Shown here: one piece after another, positions 42,638-52,534 of the stretch | Layout of the letters: every line of letters starts with the position of its first letter | Numbering within the stretch: position 1 is the first letter of the stretch | Origin: Pseudovibrio denitrificans JCM 12308 | Lineage (GTDB): Bacteria > Pseudomonadota > Alphaproteobacteria > Rhizobiales > Stappiaceae | Assembly: GCF_001310815.1 (NCBI RefSeq) | Contig: NZ_BAZK01000002.1 | Location: forward strand, 1-64,000 | Direction: 5' to 3' | Length of the DNA stretch: 64,000 bases | Notes under the pieces: model-generated | The model's database searches: none | What the model was told of the DNA's origin: nothing | Seen by the model: only the letters and a program-made list of their open reading frames with translations | Translations under genes and position numbers: made by a program

Positions 42638-45600
42638 TTGAATTCGGTTTACATCACCGTTGGTGGGACTTTGATCTTGGCGCTGGTCATCGCGCTTGTT
42701 GGCCCTTTGGTCATCGATTGGTCAGCTTATCGTTCCCTGTTTGAAAGCTATGGTGAGAAAATTCTGGGGCATCAGGTTACGATCCTCGGAGAAACTGACG
42801 TTCAGCTGCTGCCTGCCCCTTATGTGAAGCTTTCTGACGTGCGTGTTGGCGCTGTCGAAGACCCGTTGATGACCATCAAAGGGTTTGAAGGCCGCATTGA
42901 GCTTCCCTCGCTGTTACGTGGCGAAGTGCATGTGACTGAGATGAAGCTCAATGAGCCAGAGCTCAACCTTTCTCTTGATGAGGGTGGCCGCCTCGATGTG
43001 CTGCAAACCACTAGCCGCCGTTCCGTTATCTCCGAAATCGACCCAACCTCGCTTATTCTTGAAGATGTGAGCGTTCGTAACGGCTCTATCGTGCTGACTG
43101 ATGCGCGCACCGGTGAAGTACGCCGTGCAGGCAATGCAAATCTGGAGCTTTATGCCGGTGGCTTGCAGGGCCCGTTCAAAGCGGAAGGGGCAATGCTTTA
43201 TGAAGGCGTGCCTTACACGTTGAAGATCGGCAGTGGACGTCTGGAACGTAATGGTCAGATCCGCGTTAAAACCCAGGTTTCTCCTGCCAATGTTGCTGCA
43301 CAGTTCTCGACTGATGGTTTCCTGAGACACCAAGATGGTGTTGTGTCCTATTACGGCGATGCTGAGGTTCAATCGGTTACCAGCGAAGGCTCTGATGATC
43401 TGGAGTGGGCCGGTAAGAGTAAGTTCAATCTGGATGGTGAGCGACTGGAGCTGACTGAAAGTACGCTGCGTCTTGGTTCTGAAGATCGTCCGATTACCGC
43501 TGAAGGTGGTGGTGTTTACAGCTTTGGCCCTGAGCCTGAGTTTCAGGCTGTTGCGCAGTTCAAGCAGGTGGATCTGGACCGCATGATTGGCGGTGGTCCG
43601 CAGCGTCCGCTGGTGCCTTCTGAGGCTGTTATGGCTCGTCTGGCTGGTGGCTTGAGCTCTTTGCCGCTGCTGGATGTGAAAGGCCAGATGGATCTGACTA
43701 TTCCGGTTGTTGTGGCAGGTGGTTCTGTTGTTTCCAATCTGAGCACGCTGCTTGAATCCACCGGTACTGGCTGGAAGATTGATGAGCTTTCCGGTGAGTT
43801 ACCGGGCCGTAGCCAGTTCAAAACCAGCGGTTATTTGGATCTGCGCAACTCCGCTGGGTATCAGGGTGATTGGGAGATCTCCTCTCGTCAGCCACACCAG
43901 CTGGCCCATTGGTGGCTGGGTGAGCGCAAAGATGCATCCAAGCGTCTGTCTCCTGTTGCATTGAAAGGCCGTGTTGAAGCTGGCTCCGGTGCTCTGCGTC
44001 TTCCTGACTTGCGGATTGATGCGGGTGATGTGCGCAGTGTTGGTTTGATCTCCTTTGAGCATCCACTCGACCGTAGTCCGCTGATCACCGTTGATATGGA
44101 CAGTGACCGTGTCAATCTGGATGAGATCCTGCGCTATGTGGAAGCGTTTACGGGCAAAAAGATCAAGCCGAGCGCGGTTGATATGTCCATACGGCTTTAC
44201 GCAGATGAGCTGGTTGCCAGCGGCGTGAAAGCCAAGAGCATGGCCGTGAGTGCAAGCCTGAGCCGGGATGCGCTTTCCATCGAGCAGCTGAAAATCCGCG
44301 ACTTTGCGGGTGCCTACATCGACATGAAGGGTCGCATTGATGACCTGAGCACCACGCCTCAGGGGAACATCAAAGGCACGCTGACAGCGTCTTCCTTAAG
44401 CGGTGCAGTGGCTGTGCTGGAAGAGTATGCGCCTGAGCATCCATTGATTGAGCGCCTGAAGACGGCAGCTCCTGATCTTGCTCCTGCCAACCTGAAGGCT
44501 GAGCTTTCCGCTTATGCAGAGAAGGGGCGCACGGATATGTCGCTGAACCTGTTCGGTGAGGTTGGCGTCAGTGATCTGGATCTGAACGGTACTTTTGAAG
44601 GGCGTATTGATGATTTTGCTGAGGGTGATCTTTATGCAGAGATGACCCTTGGTGGCAAAGACGGCGTGAAAGTGCTGCGCCAGCTTGGCTTTGAGGCAAT
44701 CCCGATTACTCAGCTTCAGCCGGGTGAGGTTCGTCTTTCCCTTTCCGGTAGCCCGCGTGACCAGTTGGCCTTTGGGTTCTCCAGTGATCTTGTCGGTATG
44801 AAGATCCTGTCTGATGGCACTGTTCGTGTGCCGAGCCGTTCCGCAGCTGTCTGGTCTGCCAATGTGGCGCTGCAGTCTGATGATCTGGCAGATTATGGTC
44901 TGGCGTTTGGCAAGGTGTATCCGATTTACTCTGGCCCGCTGAAAGCAAACCTGACGGCTCAGGTTGAGGGCCGGGGACGTGATTTCACGCTTTCCGAGCT
45001 GAAAGGTCAGCTCGCGAATATGGATCTGAAAGGTGATCTTGAAGGCACCCTTGAAAAGAATGGTCCGCTGAAGGCCTCTGGTAAGCTGGAGCTTTCCGAG
45101 CTTGATATGCGCAGCCTGAGTGAGCTGCTGCTGGGCTCCAATGTTTGGGCAGGTGTTCTTCAGGAGGATTCCATCTGGTCTTCGCAGGCGCTGGGGCAGA
45201 GCCTTGCAGATGGTGTGGATCTGACACTTGATGTGACCAGTGATCGGGCGCTGTTCAGTGATGAGTTCCGGCTGGATGCTGCTAGCGGTCAGCTGCGTTT
45301 GCGCTCTGATCTGCTTTCCATCAATGAAGGCAAGGGCCGGTTTGCTGGTGGTGAGTTTTCCGGCACGTTTGATTTGCAGCGGGATCAGGGGCAAGCAACG
45401 CTTTCTGGCCGGTTCCGTCTGGATGATGCGGACTTTGAAGAGCTGGCCTGGACCGATGAGGGCCGTGCGCTGGCGACTGGCAAGCTGCAAGCCATTGCTG
45501 AGTTCGAGGGCAGTGGCCGTACGATCTCAGGTCTTGTTTCTGGTCTCTCCGGTGGCGGTACGTTCAGCGTGACCAATGGTGAAATCCGCCGTGTTAATCC

Positions 45601-46705
45601 GGCAGCCTTTGATCTGGTGATCAAGGCAGCGGATGCGGGGATGGAGCTGGATGAGGCTGCTATTCAGAGTGCGTTTGCTGATCATCTGGATGCGGGTTCT
45701 GTGAAGTTCAACCGCGTTGATGGCTCACTGGGTATTGCAAGTGGACGCATCCGTGCGCGCAACATCTCTGTTGATACGGCTGGCACCACGTTGTTTGGTT
45801 CTGCGCTGATTGATCTTGAGAAATGGGCGCTGACTGGTGATGTTTCCATGAAGACCCGTGATGAAGCGCAGAAGGTTGCCGGGGCTGAGCCTCAGGTGGC
45901 GATCCTTTATTCCGGGCCGCTGGAAAATCCTGCGCGCAAGCTGGATACGGGTCCATTGCTTTCATATCTCAACCTGCGTGCGATTGAGCTGAATGTGAAA
46001 CGCATTGAGGAAGAGCAGCGCAAGATTGCCGAGCAAGAGCGCATGCTTGATGAGCTGAAGAAAAAGCAGGAAGAGGAAGCAGCGCGCAAGGCTAAAGCAG
46101 CTGAAGAAGAGAAGGCCCGTCAAGCTGCGGAAGCGGAAGCTGCTGCTGAGCGTGAACGTCAGGCCCAGGCTGCACGGGAAGCTGAAGCACGTGCGGCTCA
46201 GTTGGCTGCAGAGGAAGAAGCCCGCAAAGCGGAAGCTCTGGCTGCTGTAAACCGTGCAGAAGAGGCTCAACGTGCTGCTGAGGCCAAGGCTGCGGCAGAA
46301 GCAAAAGCAGCTGAGCAAGCGCGTGCAGAGGAAGCCAAGAAGAGCTCTGTTCAGGATTTTAGTGCGCGTATCCGGTCTGTGCTTGATGGAGACGCTGCTG
46401 AAAAAAAGCCCAATAGCCCCTCTGTTTCCATCGTTGATCCTCCCAAACCGCGTGCCAAGTCCAGCTTACCTGCTCTGGAAGCTCCAGTGACCATTGGTGG
46501 TGTGAATGAGGCGACTGTGCCAGCAGGGGAGGTTGATTTGCTTGGGCCGATCATTCAGTCTGGTGCGCCGAAGAACCTTGGTGTGTTGGAAGCTGGAAAT
46601 GATAATCAGGTGCTGCGTGGTCCGCTTCCGGACCTGCCTACCGATGAGCGTGGAACGCCGAAGTTTATTGAGCTGCCGGGTGGGCGGTTGCTGCAGGTTA
46701 ACTGA
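42638..46705 (+). CDS. asmA: AsmA-family protein with C-terminal coiled coil
   Basis: A 1355-aa envelope protein with one N-terminal membrane anchor (residues about 5-27). AsmA proteins are thought to span the periplasm and move phospholipids or help outer-membrane assembly. Repeated beta-strand segments, an AsmA N-terminal domain (GHQVTILGETDVQLLPAPYVKLSDV) and an AsmA_2 domain (GTLSGTFSVTNGEIR-type; FSVTNGEIRRVNPAAF) are visible. Residues about 1125-1250 form an unusual Ala/Glu/Lys-rich coiled coil, then a Pro-rich tail. TTG 42638 follows an AAGGAG box by eight bases. It is a monocistronic gene, convergent with the ribbon-helix-helix gene. Confidence 0.88.
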   Translation: MNSVYITVGGTLILALVIALVGPLVIDWSAYRSLFESYGEKILGHQVTILGETDVQLLPAPYVKLSDVRVGAVEDPLMTIKGFEGRIELPSLLRGEVHVTEMKLNEPELNLSLDEGGRLDVLQTTSRRSVISEIDPTSLILEDVSVRNGSIVLTDARTGEVRRAGNANLELYAGGLQGPFKAEGAMLYEGVPYTLKIGSGRLERNGQIRVKTQVSPANVAAQFSTDGFLRHQDGVVSYYGDAEVQSVTSEGSDDLEWAGKSKFNLDGERLELTESTLRLGSEDRPITAEGGGVYSFGPEPEFQAVAQFKQVDLDRMIGGGPQRPLVPSEAVMARLAGGLSSLPLLDVKGQMDLTIPVVVAGGSVVSNLSTLLESTGTGWKIDELSGELPGRSQFKTSGYLDLRNSAGYQGDWEISSRQPHQLAHWWLGERKDASKRLSPVALKGRVEAGSGALRLPDLRIDAGDVRSVGLISFEHPLDRSPLITVDMDSDRVNLDEILRYVEAFTGKKIKPSAVDMSIRLYADELVASGVKAKSMAVSASLSRDALSIEQLKIRDFAGAYIDMKGRIDDLSTTPQGNIKGTLTASSLSGAVAVLEEYAPEHPLIERLKTAAPDLAPANLKAELSAYAEKGRTDMSLNLFGEVGVSDLDLNGTFEGRIDDFAEGDLYAEMTLGGKDGVKVLRQLGFEAIPITQLQPGEVRLSLSGSPRDQLAFGFSSDLVGMKILSDGTVRVPSRSAAVWSANVALQSDDLADYGLAFGKVYPIYSGPLKANLTAQVEGRGRDFTLSELKGQLANMDLKGDLEGTLEKNGPLKASGKLELSELDMRSLSELLLGSNVWAGVLQEDSIWSSQALGQSLADGVDLTLDVTSDRALFSDEFRLDAASGQLRLRSDLLSINEGKGRFAGGEFSGTFDLQRDQGQATLSGRFRLDDADFEELAWTDEGRALATGKLQAIAEFEGSGRTISGLVSGLSGGGTFSVTNGEIRRVNPAAFDLVIKAADAGMELDEAAIQSAFADHLDAGSVKFNRVDGSLGIASGRIRARNISVDTAGTTLFGSALIDLEKWALTGDVSMKTRDEAQKVAGAEPQVAILYSGPLENPARKLDTGPLLSYLNLRAIELNVKRIEEEQRKIAEQERMLDELKKKQEEEAARKAKAAEEEKARQAAEAEAAAERERQAQAAREAEARAAQLAAEEEARKAEALAAVNRAEEAQRAAEAKAAAEAKAAEQARAEEAKKSSVQDFSARIRSVLDGDAAEKKPNSPSVSIVDPPKPRAKSSLPALEAPVTIGGVNEATVPAGEVDLLGPIIQSGAPKNLGVLEAGNDNQVLRGPLPDLPTDERGTPKFIELPGGRLLQVN

Positions 46706-46919
46706 TCAGTTGGTTTTGAAAGTGTTTGAGCACGGCAACGCGGATACAGCTTGAGAGATTGTTCTCAGGATTTCTTTCATCATCGATGCCAGCGATGGTC
46801 GCCGTGATGTTCTTTCCCTGACTGCGCGCAAGATCCTCCAGACCTGACCAAAACTCAGGCTCCAGCGTAATGCTGGTTCTGTGGCCGTGCAGGGTTATGG
46901 AGCGTTTCTTGAGGCTCAT
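46698..46919 (-). CDS. ribbon-helix-helix (RHH_4-type) DNA-binding protein
   Basis: A 73-aa protein from ATG 46919 (MSLKKRSITLHGHRTSITLE). It has the short N-terminal strand and two helices of ribbon-helix-helix proteins, with EFWSGLEDLARSQGKNITATI. It overlaps the convergent asmA end by eight bases. It follows the DUF4169 gene by seven bases, a pairing common in Hyphomicrobiales. The target is unknown. Confidence 0.8.
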   Translation of the reverse strand: MSLKKRSITLHGHRTSITLEPEFWSGLEDLARSQGKNITATIAGIDDERNPENNLSSCIRVAVLKHFQNQLIS

Positions 46920-46926
46920 GGGTGCC

Positions 46927-47130
46927 TCAGTCTTCGTCTTTGCGGGAGGAGATGGACGTGAGCTTGTGGCCCTCAAAGCGCTTGGTCTCCAAGGTGGCTT
47001 CAGCTTCTTCCTGAGATTTTTCGGCTTTGGTGCGCCCGAACTTCCGGCGATTTTCAGCTGCGGACTGGGCTTTTGTGTCTCTGGCCTTTTGCTTACGGGC
47101 CTGACGCAGATTAATAACGGTCGCGCTCAT
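46927..47130 (-). CDS. DUF4169 family small basic protein
   Basis: A 67-aa, highly charged protein that begins MSATVINLRQARKQKARD and has AENRRKFGRTKAEK, the DUF4169 pattern. Function unknown. It lies between sspB and the ribbon-helix-helix gene, all on the minus strand with short spacing. Confidence 0.8.
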   Translation of the reverse strand: MSATVINLRQARKQKARDTKAQSAAENRRKFGRTKAEKSQEEAEATLETKRFEGHKLTSISSRKDED

Positions 47131-47186
47131 TCAATCATCCATACGTTGGGTTGATGAGCCGACCGCCCTTTTCTTGATCGGAGCGA

Positions 47187-47794
47187 TTAGCTCTTTTTGC
47201 GGAATGCATCCAAGGAAACAACCTGAGCACTGCCGCTTTCTTCTGTAGAAGTTTCGTCAGCTTCAGATTTTTCTTTGTCTTCTTCAGCATCGCCAGCTGT
47301 GTCTTCGGCTGCGGAAGCGGTTTTGGCTTCTTCCTCTTCAGCCTGCTCAACAGCAGTTTCAAGACGTGCGTGGAACTCTTCAACGGAGTCAGATCACGTT
47401 CTGCGATGCGGAATTCTGCAGGCAGTTCTTCCCCGGTTTTGCCCGGCTCAAACTCAAGAGCGAACTGGACGGATGGGTCGAAGAAACCTTTGATTGCAGA
47501 GAACGGAACATAAAGATGCTCCGGAACACCACCAAAGGACAGGCCAACCTCGAAAGCGTGCTCAGTGATCTGCAGATCCCAGAACTGGTGCTGCAGCACG
47601 ATCGTCATTTCTTTCGGGTAGCGTTCCTTCAAGCGGTTTGAAATCTTGACGCCAGGGGCCGTGGTTTCAAAGGCAATGTAAAAATGGTGCTCTCCGGGAA
47701 GTCCTGCCCGGTTGACCTCAACCAATATCTTTCGAACTGCGCTTCTCAGCGCGTCCTGAATGATGATGTCATAGCGGATTAAATCTTCAGCCAT
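47187..47794 (-). CDS. sspB: SspB-alpha-type ClpXP adaptor (one frameshift as read)
   Basis: SspB binds ssrA-tagged proteins and hands them to ClpXP. After correction it is 202 aa. The globular domain has LPGEHHFYIAFETTAPGV and LPKEM/YPKEMTIVLQHQFWDLQI, and the tail ends in VVSLDAFRKKS, the ClpX-binding peptide type. As read the frame breaks near 47383 and continues to 47135 in a wrong frame. Restoring a G on the minus strand (ACTCCG to ACTCCGG) gives VEEFHARLETAVEQAEEEEAK and the normal tail. It lies 121 bases downstream of ssrA on the same strand. Confidence 0.88.
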
Positions 47795-47914
47795 GCTCGG
47801 CACCGCTCATCCTTTGCGTTCTTATTCGGCCTAACTATAGCGTAGAGGCGACAAAAAGGCCTGTCTTTTATTTCTATACCCTGAATCGGCGTAGAATAAG
47901 GAAAGAGCCTTTTA

Positions 47915-48238
47915 ACACTAAAGTGGAGGCTTCTGTTGCCAGGTGCCCCCGAACCCCGCCTGAAGGTGCTAACCAACAGGACTTAGTGGACTACCGGAAC
48001 CGCATTACGCAGCTACAGCGTTGTCCATAGCGTAGTTGTCATTTGCAACTATCATTTTGGTCCGATAACGGTGGTACCATGCCGAGCAAAAGCAAAGCCT
48101 TTACGCCCTCGTCGATCCTATTTCGCCCCCCCGAAGACCGCTGGAGTACAACGGGCTTTGGTGGAGGCGCCGGGTACCGCCCCCGGGTCCGAATGGTTTA
48201 TTGCGCTCGCAATTTATTGCCGTAGCCAGCGAACTGGC
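47915..48238 (-). ncRNA. ssrA: tmRNA, circularly permuted two-piece form
   Basis: tmRNA rescues stalled ribosomes and adds a degradation tag. On the minus strand the tag frame near 48045-48000 reads ANDNYAMDNAVAA then TAA. The acceptor piece comes first and ends in CGCCTCCACCA at 48169-48159. The coding piece starts with GGGGGCG at 48130-48124. These pair as the seven-base acceptor stem (one G-U pair), as expected for permuted alphaproteobacterial tmRNA. A GATCGAC D-arm segment follows. A TATATT box at 48250-48245 fits a start near 48238. The 3' end near 47915 is approximate. sspB follows on the same strand. Confidence 0.93.
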
Positions 48239-48250
48239 AGGGGGAATATA

Positions 48251-48549
48251 GGTGCACGCACTGCCAAATGGAAGTGCAAAAGCTCATGGTTGTTGGCGCA
48301 AGACTAAGAGAAGCTGTTGACAAAGCGGCATATTCACAGGGCAATTTGAACAAGTAGCGTCACTGAAGATTTGTAAATGACGCATTTGCAGGGATTTGTC
48401 GGAAGCAGATGATCTCTTGGCGTTTTCATGGTCTTTTTATCGACGGAAGCTTGGGGTAAGACCGCTCCTGCAAGATGGCACAGAGGCGTTTTTCAGGAGA
48501 TTGGCTATACTGTGCGCGAGCCGAATCGTAGAACAGGAGATGACCCTTC
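48251..48549. other. divergent gap between ssrA and thyA
   Basis: The gap should hold the promoters of ssrA (minus) and thyA (plus). Apart from the TATATT box assigned to ssrA I see no gene or named element. Confidence 0.4.
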
Positions 48550-49344
48550 GTGCAGCAATATCTAGAGCTGATGCGCCGCATCATGGATGAAGGTGTGGTC
48601 AAGGAAGATCGCACGGGTACAGGCACAAAATCAGTCTTTGGTCATCAGATGCGGTTTGATCTGTCCGAAGGCTTTCCGGTTGTTACGACCAAGAAGCTGC
48701 ATCTGAGATCCATCATTCATGAACTGCTGTGGTTTTTGGCGGGTGATACCAACATCAAGTACCTTAAAGACAACAAGGTACGCATCTGGGATGAATGGGC
48801 GGATGAGAATGGCGACCTGGGGCCGGTTTACGGCTATCAGTGGCGCTCCTGGCCTAAACCGGATGGTGGCTCGATTGACCAGATCGCGAATGTGGTGCAG
48901 CAGATCAAAACCAATCCCGACAGTCGCCGCCTGATCGTATCAGCCTGGAACCCAGCTCTTGTTGACGAGATGGCGCTGCCGCCCTGTCATTCGCTGTTCC
49001 AGTTCTATGTGGCAAACGGCAAGCTCTCCTGCCAGCTTTATCAGCGTTCAGCCGATGTGTTCCTTGGTGTTCCGTTCAACATCGCGTCTTATGCGCTGTT
49101 GACCATGATGATTGCTCAGGTCTGTGATCTGGAGCCGGGCGATTTCGTGCACACGCTGGGGGATGCTCATCTTTATCTCAATCACATGGAACAGGCTGAA
49201 CTGCAGCTCTCACGGGAGCCGCGGGCTTTGCCTGTCATGCGTCTCAATCCAGCAGTTAAGGATATCTTCGCGTTCCGCTATGAAGACTTTGCTCTGGAAG
49301 GTTATGACCCGCATCCACACATCAAGGGTGTTGTTGCGGTTTAG
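48550..49344 (+). CDS. thyA: thymidylate synthase
   Basis: ThyA converts dUMP to dTMP with methylenetetrahydrofolate. At 264 aa it has the same length as the E. coli enzyme. The catalytic cysteine is residue 146 in [12 protein letters not shown]. Also visible are the phosphate-binding [32 protein letters not shown] and the C-terminal IKGVVAV. The start is GTG 48550. It heads a thyA-kdsB-phosphatase-folA run; FolA regenerates the folate ThyA consumes. Confidence 0.97.
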   Translation: MQQYLELMRRIMDEGVVKEDRTGTGTKSVFGHQMRFDLSEGFPVVTTKKLHLRSIIHELLWFLAGDTNIKYLKDNKVRIWDEWADENGDLGPVYGYQWRSWPKPDGGSIDQIANVVQQIKTNPDSRRLIVSAWNPALVDEMALPPCHSLFQFYVANGKLSCQLYQRSADVFLGVPFNIASYALLTMMIAQVCDLEPGDFVHTLGDAHLYLNHMEQAELQLSREPRALPVMRLNPAVKDIFAFRYEDFALEGYDPHPHIKGVVAV

Positions 49345-49372
49345 TTGTCTTTGACTTTCAAAAGGAGTTCCC

Positions 49373-50196
49373 ATGCGAACCCTTATTTGCGTTCCAGCGC
49401 GCATTGGCTCAACTCGTTTTCCTCGCAAGCCACTGCATCCTATCAGTGGGCGTAGCTTGCTGGAGCGTGTTGTGCAGGTTGCCCGGGTGGCCGCCAAGCA
49501 AACCAACTCTGATTACGTAGTTGCTGTTGACCATGAAGAGGTTGCTGAACATTGCCGCCATATTGGTGCGCCGTTTGTGATGACCGATCCTGAGCATCCG
49601 TCCGGGACTGACCGTGCGCTGGCTGCGTCCAAAGCGTTTGGCACGCATCCTGGGTTTGTGCTGAACCTGCAGGGGGATGCGCCATTTACGCCGCCGGCAC
49701 ATGTGGCAGCGCTCATCAAGCAGCGGAAGCGCGGCCTGATGCGGATGTGTTTACACCGGTTATTCGGCTTGATTGGGAAGGGCTTGATGTGCTGCGTGAG
49801 CACAAGAAGGCTCATCCTTTTTCCGGCACGACTTGTGTGCGTAAGGATGACGGCACTGCTCTGTGGTTCTCCAAAAACATCCTGCCTGCCATCCGCAAGG
49901 AAGAGAAACTGCGTGAAACGGGTAAGCTTTCACCGGTGTTCCGTCACATCGGGCTTTATGGCTACCGCGTGGATGCGCTTGAGCGTTTCAACAAGTTGGG
50001 CCTTGGCTATTACGAGCAGATGGAAGGGCTGGAACAGCTTCGCTTCCTAGAAAACGGTATGGTTGTTCATGCGGAAGAAGTTCAGCCGCCGAAGCTTTCC
50101 ATGTCTGGTGTGGATACGCCAAGTGATGCTGAGCTTGCAGCGCAATTGATTGCGAAGTTTGGTGACCCGTTTGATCATTTGGAGACTGGCCTGTGA
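49373..50196 (+). CDS. kdsB: 3-deoxy-manno-octulosonate cytidylyltransferase (one frameshift as read)
   Basis: KdsB activates Kdo as CMP-Kdo for lipopolysaccharide inner core. Corrected length is about 274 aa. The N-terminus has VPARIGSTRFPRKPLHPISG and a nucleotide-binding NLQGDAPFTPPAHVAALI. The second part starts with ADVFTPVIRLDWEG and has FRHIGLYGYRVDALERF. Restoring one base near 49716 (CATCAAG to CATCGAAG) joins ALI to EAAEARPDADVF. Kdo is essential in most Gram-negatives, so a base error is likely. A GGAG ribosome site precedes the ATG. The stop overlaps the next start. Confidence 0.88.
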
Positions 50197-50804
50197 CGCG
50201 TATTTACATTCTCAGACACGGCAACACCTTTGACAAAGGTGATGTTGTCACGCGTGTTGGTGGCCGTACGGATCTGCCTCTGAGTGTTTCTGGTCTGGAG
50301 CAGGCTGAAAAGCTGTCAGAGCACTTTGCTGAGCTTGGTGTTTCCTTTGATATGGCCTTTTGCTCGCCGCTTCAGCGCACCAAGCAAACCGCTCAGATTG
50401 CACTTAAAACACAGGCTGAAGAAGTTGACCTCAAGGTTCTGCCGTTTTTGGTGGAGATCGACTACGGGCTTGATGAAAACAAGCCTGAGGAAGAGGTATG
50501 CGCCCGCATTGGTGAGGAAGCTCTTCGTGCGTGGGAAGAAGAAGGTGTGCCGCCGAATGGTTGGCATATTGATCCACCAGCGGTGATTGGCCGTTGGCAG
50601 GAGTTCTTCTCTAATGCACCAAAGAAGTATCCGGGCAAAACCCTTTTGGTGACCACCAGCAATGGCATCGCGCGTTTTGCGCTGAAAGCTTTGGCTGATG
50701 GTGGCGCTGGTGCTGACCTGAAACTGAAGACAGCTGCCTATGGTGTGTTCGATGTTACAGACGATGGCAAGCCGTTAATGCTTAGTTGGAATGTGAGGCC
50801 GTAG
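50193..50804 (+). CDS. histidine phosphatase (phosphoglycerate mutase-like) protein
   Basis: A 203-aa histidine phosphatase. The phospho-histidine motif is LRHGNTFDKGD (residues about 6-16), with CSPLQRTKQTA and the acid residue region VEIDYGLDEN; a second His lies in the C-terminal half in a TTSNGIARF context. Its substrate is unknown. It overlaps kdsB by four bases, so a role in Kdo or sugar phosphate metabolism is possible but only inferred. Confidence 0.75.
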   Translation: MTRIYILRHGNTFDKGDVVTRVGGRTDLPLSVSGLEQAEKLSEHFAELGVSFDMAFCSPLQRTKQTAQIALKTQAEEVDLKVLPFLVEIDYGLDENKPEEEVCARIGEEALRAWEEEGVPPNGWHIDPPAVIGRWQEFFSNAPKKYPGKTLLVTTSNGIARFALKALADGGAGADLKLKTAAYGVFDVTDDGKPLMLSWNVRP

Positions 50805-50894
50805 GCTCGTTCTGCTGTCTTGAACTGGTTTGGATGAGAGCAGCCATGCTCTCGTCTCTCGACTGCCCCATGTCTCTTGCCGATTGAGGATAGG

Positions 50895-51415
50895 ATGAAG
50901 CAAATTTCGATGATTTCAGCTGTTGCTGAAAATGGTGTGATTGGCGCAAACAACGACATGCCATGGTCTGTTTCTACCGATCTGAAATTCTTTCGCAAGA
51001 CGACGACAGGCAAGCCAGTCATTATGGGGCGGCGTACGTTTGAGAGCATTTGCACGACGCTTGGCAAACCTCTGCCAAACCGCAAAAACATCGTGATTAC
51101 GCGTGATCCGAATTACGCCTATGACGGTGTTGAAGTGGTGAGTAGCCTTGGGGATGCGCTTACTCTGGCCAATGATATTGCGAGAATGATGATGTCGATG
51201 AAATCATGATTGTTGGTGGTGGGCAGATCTATAAAGAAGCCATGCCGAAGGCCTCGACGCTCTACATCACGCGTATCCATGCTCAACCGGATGGTGACAC
51301 CAAGTTTCCTGAGATCCATGAGGATGAGTGGGAACTTGCGGAGCGGACGCCGTTTGATCGTGGAGAAAAAGACTCTGCGGATTCCTCCCTGGAAATCTAC
51401 CGCCGTCGCCTCTGA
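50895..51415 (+). CDS. folA: dihydrofolate reductase (one frameshift as read)
   Basis: FolA reduces dihydrofolate with NADPH. Corrected length is 173 aa. The N-terminus has ISAVAENGVIGANNDMPW, then GKPVIMGRRTFESI and LPNRKNIVITRD. The second part has IMIVGGGQIYKEAMPKASTLYITRI and a C-terminal SLEIYRRRL. Restoring one G near 51182 (GCGAGAAT to GCGGAGAAT) gives IAENDDVDEIMIVGGGQIY. A GAGGA box lies before ATG 50895. It completes the folate cycle with thyA upstream. Confidence 0.9.
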
Positions 51416-52342
51416 TTAGTTGCCGCGGGCTGAGGATTTGGTCGAGAGATCAGCACGTAAAGCTAACCGGTGTGCAGTGTGGGCGTTTTGAGAGTTGTTG
51501 GTGCTTGGCAAACGCCCATGGAAACCTGTTCTATCCCAGATCAGCAATGTGTTTGCCTGAACATTGAGCGGTAGGAGTGGTGGCAGGTCCAGCTCCTGCA
51601 AGTCACTGAGCCCTGTGATGGGCGACTCTTCTTCCTCATCGATCTCCGCAAGATATATGTGCCGCTGGTATTCCCAGAAGATGCGCTGCTCCGTCATACG
51701 GTGAGAGCCGGGGATATAGAATAGCGCGCCATCTTCCGGTGTGATGGTTTCCAGAAACAGTAGCGCTGTTGCGCCCGGTGCACGTGCATCATGCTCAATC
51801 TCAAATGGTGGCGTGCTGTTGCCATCCGTTTCAAAACGGAAGGCTGGTGCGCACTGAGCCATCGCCTCCAGCTGATACATGGGTTTGCCTTTTCGCCCTG
51901 CCGCATATTGCAGGGGTGGAGGGATTAACTCGTCGGTGATCGCTGATTGCAGGAATGGTTGCCTCAGCAGATGGGTGTAGTTGAGTGGAAGTGTGAAGCT
52001 TTGCGCGTTGTGCCAGTTGGATAGGAGACGCTTGTTGCGATCTCTTTGCCCTACGAAGTAATCGAACGCCTCGAACTTCAATCTGCGAAAGAACTCTCTG
52101 GGTAACGCGTTGTGCTTGATCCAGATGCCATGAGTTTGCAGAGCTTGCGCGCAGGAAGCTGGCAGGGTCATGTGGAGCTTGGCTTGTTTTTCGCGTTTTT
52201 GGTGATGCAGGTCTGAGAGCTCATGGTGGAACCAGCTTGGTACTGTTTCCTCATCCCATTCTGACTGGTAGGCGGAGGACGGCAGAAATCTGCGCTGCAA
52301 GCTGTTCATCAGGTATTTTGGCTTCATTGCCCGCATACGCAT
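51416..52342 (-). CDS. putative phytanoyl-CoA dioxygenase-like protein
   Basis: A 308-aa protein whose C-terminal half resembles Fe(II)/2-oxoglutarate oxygenases of the PhyH type: HDARAPGATALLFLE, then EDGALFYIPGSHRMTEQRIFWEYQ (in two parts), and a late TLLIWDRTGFHGRLPS followed by HRLALRADL. Plausible iron ligands (HxD and a late His) are present. The N-terminal third is not recognised. It is convergent with folA and divergent from elaA. Substrate unknown. Confidence 0.55.
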   Translation of the reverse strand: MRMRAMKPKYLMNSLQRRFLPSSAYQSEWDEETVPSWFHHELSDLHHQKREKQAKLHMTLPASCAQALQTHGIWIKHNALPREFFRRLKFEAFDYFVGQRDRNKRLLSNWHNAQSFTLPLNYTHLLRQPFLQSAITDELIPPPLQYAAGRKGKPMYQLEAMAQCAPAFRFETDGNSTPPFEIEHDARAPGATALLFLETITPEDGALFYIPGSHRMTEQRIFWEYQRHIYLAEIDEEEESPITGLSDLQELDLPPLLPLNVQANTLLIWDRTGFHGRLPSTNNSQNAHTAHRLALRADLSTKSSARGN

Positions 52343-52534
52343 CCCCGCCGCTATTCATTAACGAGAGGTTAAGGGGATCAGTACGTGCGGTCTTTCCTTC
52401 TGTTTCTGCGTGTGAAATCTGCCTAAAGATTAGTTTTTGGCAGCAATTCCCTTGCAAAATGAACGCTGAAGACCAACATAACAGAGGGTTTGAGGCTTGC
52501 TCCGTGGGAGTAAGCTGCGGAATTTTGAGGTGGA

